From: Janibacter indicus
GTDB taxonomy: Bacteria > Actinomycetota > Actinomycetes > Actinomycetales > Dermatophilaceae
DNA: 64,000 nt
Direction of reading: 5' to 3'
Assembly: GCF_900176385.1 (NCBI RefSeq)
Contig: NZ_FWXN01000004.1
Location: 1 to 64,000, forward strand
The notes under the pieces were generated by a model, which worked only from the letters and a program-made list of their open reading frames with translations, ran no database searches and was not told where the DNA came from. Below are positions 59,936 to 64,000 of this stretch, piece after piece (within the stretch, counting starts at the first letter, position 1; the number at the start of each line of letters is the position of its first letter). The position numbers and the translations under genes are program-made.

Positions 59936-61219
59936 TCAGCCGCAGCGCAGCAGACCCATGTCCTCCTTGAGCGTCAGCACCCGGGTGACCGAGGCGGTGA
60001 CCTGCTTCGCGAAGGCCGGGTCCCCCTTCGCCTTGGCCTCGATGGCGGACACCATCGTGGGGACCTGGGCCGGCTCGGCCGTGAGGACGATGTCGCCGCC
60101 GGCGGAGATGAAGCGCGTCGCGCGCTCGCCGACCGGCGTGGCCGCGACCGCCTTGGCCGCGCCGACGTCATCCGTGATGACGACCCCGTCGAAGCCGAGG
60201 TCGTCCCGGAGCATGCCGTCGACGATCGTGCGAGAGAAGAGGGCCGGGGTCTCGCCGTCGATCTTGGAGTAGTGCGCGGAGCCGACCATGACGATCTTGG
60301 TCCCGGCCTCGATGCTGTCGGCGAAGGGGGTCAGGTGCGCGTCGTCGCGGGTCATCGTCGAGTCGGTGATGCCGGTGTCACGCAGGTCGGTGTTGCCGGT
60401 GATCCGCCCCAGCCCGGGGAAGTGCTTGACCGTCGGCTCGACGCCCGCGTCCTGCATGCCCTGACCGAAGGCGACCGCGCCCTTGCTCGCGGCCTGCGGG
60501 GTCGAGCCGTACTGGCGGCCCCACTTGCCGATGGGTTCGTTGGCCGTGCCGATCTCGCTGGGGACGGTGTCAGCGGTCGGGGCGAGATTGACGTTGACCC
60601 CCGCCTGCTTGAGCTCGGCACCCCAGGCCTTGGCCGAGGCCCGCAGGTCGGGGTCCTGCGCCTGCTCGAGGCCGGAGGGCATCGAGGTGAACCCGGACCC
60701 GGTGAGCTGCTGGACCTCGCCGCCCTCCTGGTCGGCCGCGACGAGCATGCCCACCTTGGTCCCGTCGACGGTGGGGGAGACGTCCTGCAGGTGCGTGCTG
60801 GCGGCCGCGACGGTCGCACTCTCCTGCCAGCCGCCAAGGTAGAGCATCGAGCCCAGGCCCTGCGCCCCGATCGGCCCGTCGAGGGAGGTGGCCGGCCCCG
60901 GCTGCATGGCCGCCATGAGCAGCTGACCGGCCTGCTGGGTCGGCGTCATCGCGTCACGCACCTGCTCGACGCAGGCGCTGGCCTCGGGGCCGTCGGCGGT
61001 CGCCGTGGTGGACCGCGACGAGGACGAAGGGGAGGACGTCGCCGCCGAGGACGACGTCGCGGAGGTCGTGTCCTCGGTCGAGGTCGAGGTCGAGGTCGAG
61101 GACGACGGCGAGGAGGAGCTCGTGCCGTCTGCTCCCGGGTCGTCGGAGGCGCACCCGACGAGGGCGAGGACGGCGAGGCCTGCAGCGGCGCGGGTCAGGT
61201 GACTGGCTCGGGTCGGCAT
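59936..61219 (-). CDS. glycoside hydrolase family 3 lipoprotein (NagZ-like beta-N-acetylhexosaminidase)
   Basis: The 427-aa protein has a lipoprotein signal ending LVGCAS (Cys about 23), followed by a ~55-residue Ser/Thr linker. The GH3 TIM barrel then follows: RDAMTPTQQAGQLLM, LVAADQEGGEVQQL (substrate-binding Asp-Gln-Glu-Gly-Gly), VNLAPTADTVP, KHFPGLGRITGNTD (Lys-His with the mobile loop) and GVVITDDVGAAKAV with the catalytic Asp. It should remove GlcNAc residues from peptidoglycan fragments at the cell surface. Start ATG 61219. Confidence 0.92.
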   Translation of the reverse strand: MPTRASHLTRAAAGLAVLALVGCASDDPGADGTSSSSPSSSTSTSTSTEDTTSATSSSAATSSPSSSSRSTTATADGPEASACVEQVRDAMTPTQQAGQLLMAAMQPGPATSLDGPIGAQGLGSMLYLGGWQESATVAAASTHLQDVSPTVDGTKVGMLVAADQEGGEVQQLTGSGFTSMPSGLEQAQDPDLRASAKAWGAELKQAGVNVNLAPTADTVPSEIGTANEPIGKWGRQYGSTPQAASKGAVAFGQGMQDAGVEPTVKHFPGLGRITGNTDLRDTGITDSTMTRDDAHLTPFADSIEAGTKIVMVGSAHYSKIDGETPALFSRTIVDGMLRDDLGFDGVVITDDVGAAKAVAATPVGERATRFISAGGDIVLTAEPAQVPTMVSAIEAKAKGDPAFAKQVTASVTRVLTLKEDMGLLRCG

Positions 61220-61279
61220 GGGGGGCAGGCTACCTGCGCCGCATGGGCGTCGACGGCGCTCGCGCCGGTGATGCCGCGC

Positions 61280-62527
61280 TCAGGAGGCCTCGACGACGAG
61301 CACGGCATGCTCGCCGCCGACGCGGGTGAGCACGACGGTGGCACTGTCGCCGTCGCCGGCCCCGCGGCCGATCTTCAGCTGCTTGCGCAGCTGGTCCTCG
61401 TCGAGCCGGATCCCGCGCTTCTTGACCGTGAGGCCGGTGACCCCGCGCTCGCGGAGCCACCCGCGCAGACCCTTGACGGAGAAGGGCATCGCCTCGAGCA
61501 CCTCGTAGCGTCGGGCGTGGCCGAGGTCGACCGCGTCGTCGCTGGTGACGTAGCCGAGCCCGGCCTCGAGCTCCATGCCGGAGACGGCGCCGGTGACGGT
61601 GCCGATGAGGCCTGCCCGGGTGACCGCGCGGTCGGCCTCGTAGAGCCAGCGGCCGGTGTCGGCGAGCGAGAGGGCGGCGGCCGGGTCGTCCTCGCAGCTG
61701 CGCTGGTCGACCTCGACCGGCGGCGCGCCCTTGCGCAGGACCCGGGCGCTGCGGCCGGCCTCCTTGACGAGCGGGCCCCACCAGACCGTGCACTCGAGGA
61801 CGGTGCCCTGCCACGAGGTCCACTGGGCCTCGGTGCCGAGCGGCGGGATGTCGTGGGGGAGCGAAGGGGAGAGCTTGGCCCCGGTCGCGGGGACGTCACG
61901 GGCGACGGAGAGCACGAAGTCCCACGACGGGGAGACCTCGTCGAGCCGGAAGACGCGCCGGGTGCGGCCGGAGCGGTCGGTGACTCCGGGGGTGCGGCGG
62001 GCGGGGTCGAGCCAGACTCCGGTGCGCGAGTGCAGCGGGTCGAGCGGTGCCTCGAAGTCCTCGGCCACACCGGTGCGGGCCCGGCTGTCGGGCCACGGCC
62101 GCAGGTTGACGTCGGCGATGGCCGCCGTGAGCGGGTCGGCATCGACGCCGTGGACGGTGACACCGAGGGCGCTCATCGCCATCGCGTCCGAGCCGATGCC
62201 GCAGCCGAGGTCGTGGACGGTCGCCAGGCTGGCCGTCGCGTAGCGGCCGGCGTGCGTCGCCGCCACCTCGAGCCGGCTGGCCTGCTCGAGACCATCGGGG
62301 GTGAAGAGCATGCCGTCGGCGAACTCGCCGAACTTCTCCTGCGCGCGCGCCTGCAGGCGCTTCTGCGTCAGGAGGGCGGCGACGCGCTCGGCGGAGTGAC
62401 CCCCCGCCCGCAGCCGAGAGGCCAGACCGACCGCGTCCGCCTCGCGGTACTCGGGCAGGCCGTGCAGGGACTCGTGCCCCTCGGGGGAGGCCAGCCAGCG
62501 CACGGTCGTCGGATCCACGTGCGCCAT
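61280..62527 (-). CDS. class I SAM-dependent methyltransferase with THUMP-like C-terminus
   Basis: The 415-aa protein's N-terminal ~95 residues are helical (LASRLRAGGHSAERVAALLTQKRLQARAQEKFG; LFTPDGLEQASRLEVAATHA). The SAM motif VHDLGCGIGSDAMAMSALG lies at about 104-122, then LDPARRT, and a C-terminal region SVKGLRGWLRERGVTGLTVKKRGIRLDEDQLRK that is THUMP-like. This matches the actinobacterial methyltransferase usually annotated THUMP-like-domain protein. RNA methylation is likely, target unknown. ATG 62527; the gene is divergent from groES across the CIRCE region. Confidence 0.88.
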   Translation of the reverse strand: MAHVDPTTVRWLASPEGHESLHGLPEYREADAVGLASRLRAGGHSAERVAALLTQKRLQARAQEKFGEFADGMLFTPDGLEQASRLEVAATHAGRYATASLATVHDLGCGIGSDAMAMSALGVTVHGVDADPLTAAIADVNLRPWPDSRARTGVAEDFEAPLDPLHSRTGVWLDPARRTPGVTDRSGRTRRVFRLDEVSPSWDFVLSVARDVPATGAKLSPSLPHDIPPLGTEAQWTSWQGTVLECTVWWGPLVKEAGRSARVLRKGAPPVEVDQRSCEDDPAAALSLADTGRWLYEADRAVTRAGLIGTVTGAVSGMELEAGLGYVTSDDAVDLGHARRYEVLEAMPFSVKGLRGWLRERGVTGLTVKKRGIRLDEDQLRKQLKIGRGAGDGDSATVVLTRVGGEHAVLVVEAS

Positions 62528-62571
62528 TGTCACGCATCCCGGGCCGCCCAGCGGCCCGGTCGCGACGGGGA

Positions 62572-62598
62572 TTGGCACTCGGGTTGACCGAGTGCCAA
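62572..62598. promoter_or_regulatory. CIRCE element 1 (HrcA operator)
   Basis: TTGGCACTC-N9-GAGTGCCAA is a perfect 9-bp inverted repeat matching the CIRCE consensus, upstream of groES. It overlaps the -35 box at 62584-62589, so HrcA binding would block polymerase. hrcA itself is not in the window. Confidence 0.95.
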
Positions 62599-62613
62599 TC
62601 GGGTGCCTAGATT
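62584..62613 (+). promoter_or_regulatory. groES promoter
   Basis: TTGACC (62584-62589) and TAGATT (62608-62613) are 18 bp apart, lying between and within the two CIRCE elements, as expected for the vegetative groES promoter in actinobacteria. It gives a leader of roughly 110 nt. Confidence 0.75.
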
Positions 62614-62618
62614 TGCTC

Positions 62619-62645
62619 TTGGCACTCACCTCCGGCGAGTGCCAG
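62619..62645. promoter_or_regulatory. CIRCE element 2 (HrcA operator)
   Basis: TTGGCACTC-N9-GAGTGCCAG differs from a perfect repeat in the outermost base. It lies just after the predicted transcription start, so it would also be in the mRNA leader. Confidence 0.92.
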
Positions 62646-62730
62646 ATGCCACGGTTGGACGACCCCCGCGACGGCGCCCGGCCAGGCTTCGCCCCACGTT
62701 CACACACACGTCCCCACAGAAGGAGTCACC

Positions 62731-63027
62731 GTGTCGGTTTCCATCAAGCCGCTCGAGGACCGGATCGTCGTCCAGGGCATCGAGGCGGAGCAGACCACCG
62801 CCTCCGGCCTCGTCATCCCGGACACCGCCAAGGAGAAGCCCCAGGAGGGCGAGGTCGTCGCCGTCGGCCCCGGCCGGTTCAACGAGGACGGTGACGAGCG
62901 CATCCCGATGGACATCTCCGTCGGCGACCGCGTCATCTACTCCAAGTACGGCGGCACCGAGGTCAAGCACGGCGGCCAGGAGTACCTCATCCTCTCCGCG
63001 CGCGACGTGCTCGCGATCGTCGGCTGA
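62731..63027 (+). CDS. groES: co-chaperonin GroES
   Basis: The 98-aa protein forms the heptameric lid of GroEL. It has [44 protein letters not shown] with the mobile loop, and [34 protein letters not shown] at the C-terminus. GTG 62731 follows AAGGAG. groEL starts 99 bp downstream, so this is a bicistronic groESL operon under HrcA control. Confidence 0.98.
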   Translation: MSVSIKPLEDRIVVQGIEAEQTTASGLVIPDTAKEKPQEGEVVAVGPGRFNEDGDERIPMDISVGDRVIYSKYGGTEVKHGGQEYLILSARDVLAIVG

Positions 63028-63048
63028 CGATCCTTCCCAGTACTGAGC

Positions 63049-63091
63049 TGACGCCCCGGGTGCGGCCCCTCCCGGGCCCTCCGGGGCGTCA
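63049..63091 (+). terminator. hairpin between groES and groEL (attenuator or processing site)
   Basis: An 11-bp perfect stem (63049-63059 with 63081-63091) encloses a 21-base loop in the groES-groEL gap, followed by a pyrimidine-rich CTCTTCCCCCTTCG stretch. It may reduce readthrough or act as a processing site. Confidence 0.55.
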
Positions 63092-63110
63092 CCTCTTCCC
63101 CCTTCGTTAG

Positions 63111-64000
<890 letters not shown>

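Overview
The window is high-GC actinobacterial DNA (roughly 71-72% G+C by eye, many GTG starts, dense 4-bp start/stop overlaps). It contains a mycothiol S-conjugate amidase (mca), double CIRCE/HrcA control of groES, a DtxR-type iron box and FtsB/DUF501/Ppx next to enolase. The motif content and family members point to Actinomycetota, probably Micrococcales and most likely the Intrasporangiaceae/Dermatophilaceae group (Janibacter-like). The genus is an inference.

Most of the window is conserved chromosomal core. From memory of the Mycobacterium tuberculosis map, two blocks are recognisable. Block 1 runs pth - rplY - prs - glmU - mfd - (lipoprotein) - mazG - eno - ftsB - DUF501 - ppx - cbs - metB - SGNH hydrolase - greA - DUF4307 - mca - small membrane protein - hemolysin III-like - Z-prenyl transferase - phoH2 - coaA (about Rv1014 to Rv1095). 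Block 2 runs glmS - acpS - nnrD - alr - alpha/beta hydrolase - tsaE - tsaB - rimI - tsaD - groES - groEL (about Rv3436 to Rv3417). The two blocks meet between coaA (ends 48,517) and glmS (starts 48,568).

Layout: 0-7 kb holds a tam methyltransferase, a TetR regulator, tRNA-Gln, an FMN reductase, a tandem pair of unknown membrane-anchored paralogues, a short CDF transporter and a stand-alone TOPRIM protein. 7-15 kb holds an exported intradiol dioxygenase, a histidine phosphatase, glmU-prs, a CGNR zinc-finger protein, an EamA transporter, rplY and pth. 15-19 kb (minus strand) is an envelope-stress style cassette: TPM-domain protein, PspA and a 61-aa single-TM protein, with a 54-aa paralogue downstream. 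19-28 kb is mfd to ppx. 28.45-29.58 kb is a small lower-GC island with a broken metalloprotease gene and a lipoprotein, abutting the 3' end of tRNA-Leu(UAA). 29.7-33.2 kb holds an iron-regulated siderophore-interacting protein and the cbs-metB transsulfuration pair. 33-40 kb holds a Bax-inhibitor-like protein, SGNH hydrolase, FadH-like reductase, small lipoprotein, DUF1992, MsrA and a repeat-rich WXG-like protein. 40-48.5 kb is greA/mca/trhA/prenyltransferase/phoH2/lytic transglycosylase/coaA. 48.5-58.6 kb combines cell-wall precursors (glmS, alr), acyl-carrier activation (acpS), NAD(P)H repair (nnrD) and the t6A tRNA-modification genes tsaE-tsaB-rimI-tsaD in one translationally coupled run. 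58.8-64 kb holds a CPBP protease, a GH3 lipoprotein, a THUMP-like methyltransferase and groES-groEL, cut by the window end.

The most noteworthy non-genic signals are: (1) the octamer CGAAGGGG, about 56 copies on both strands by eye against about 5-6 expected from composition, often forming terminator stems; (2) a family of 20-bp perfect palindromes (GCATTGCCCTACGGCAATGC) at two intergenic loci, one a 42-bp-period array; (3) a second dispersed imperfect palindrome at 1.2 kb and 46.3 kb; (4) a 110-nt nested inverted repeat at 47.4 kb; and (5) a 20-bp operator-like palindrome between trhA and the prenyltransferase. No CRISPR array, prophage, IS element or complete novel defence system was seen.
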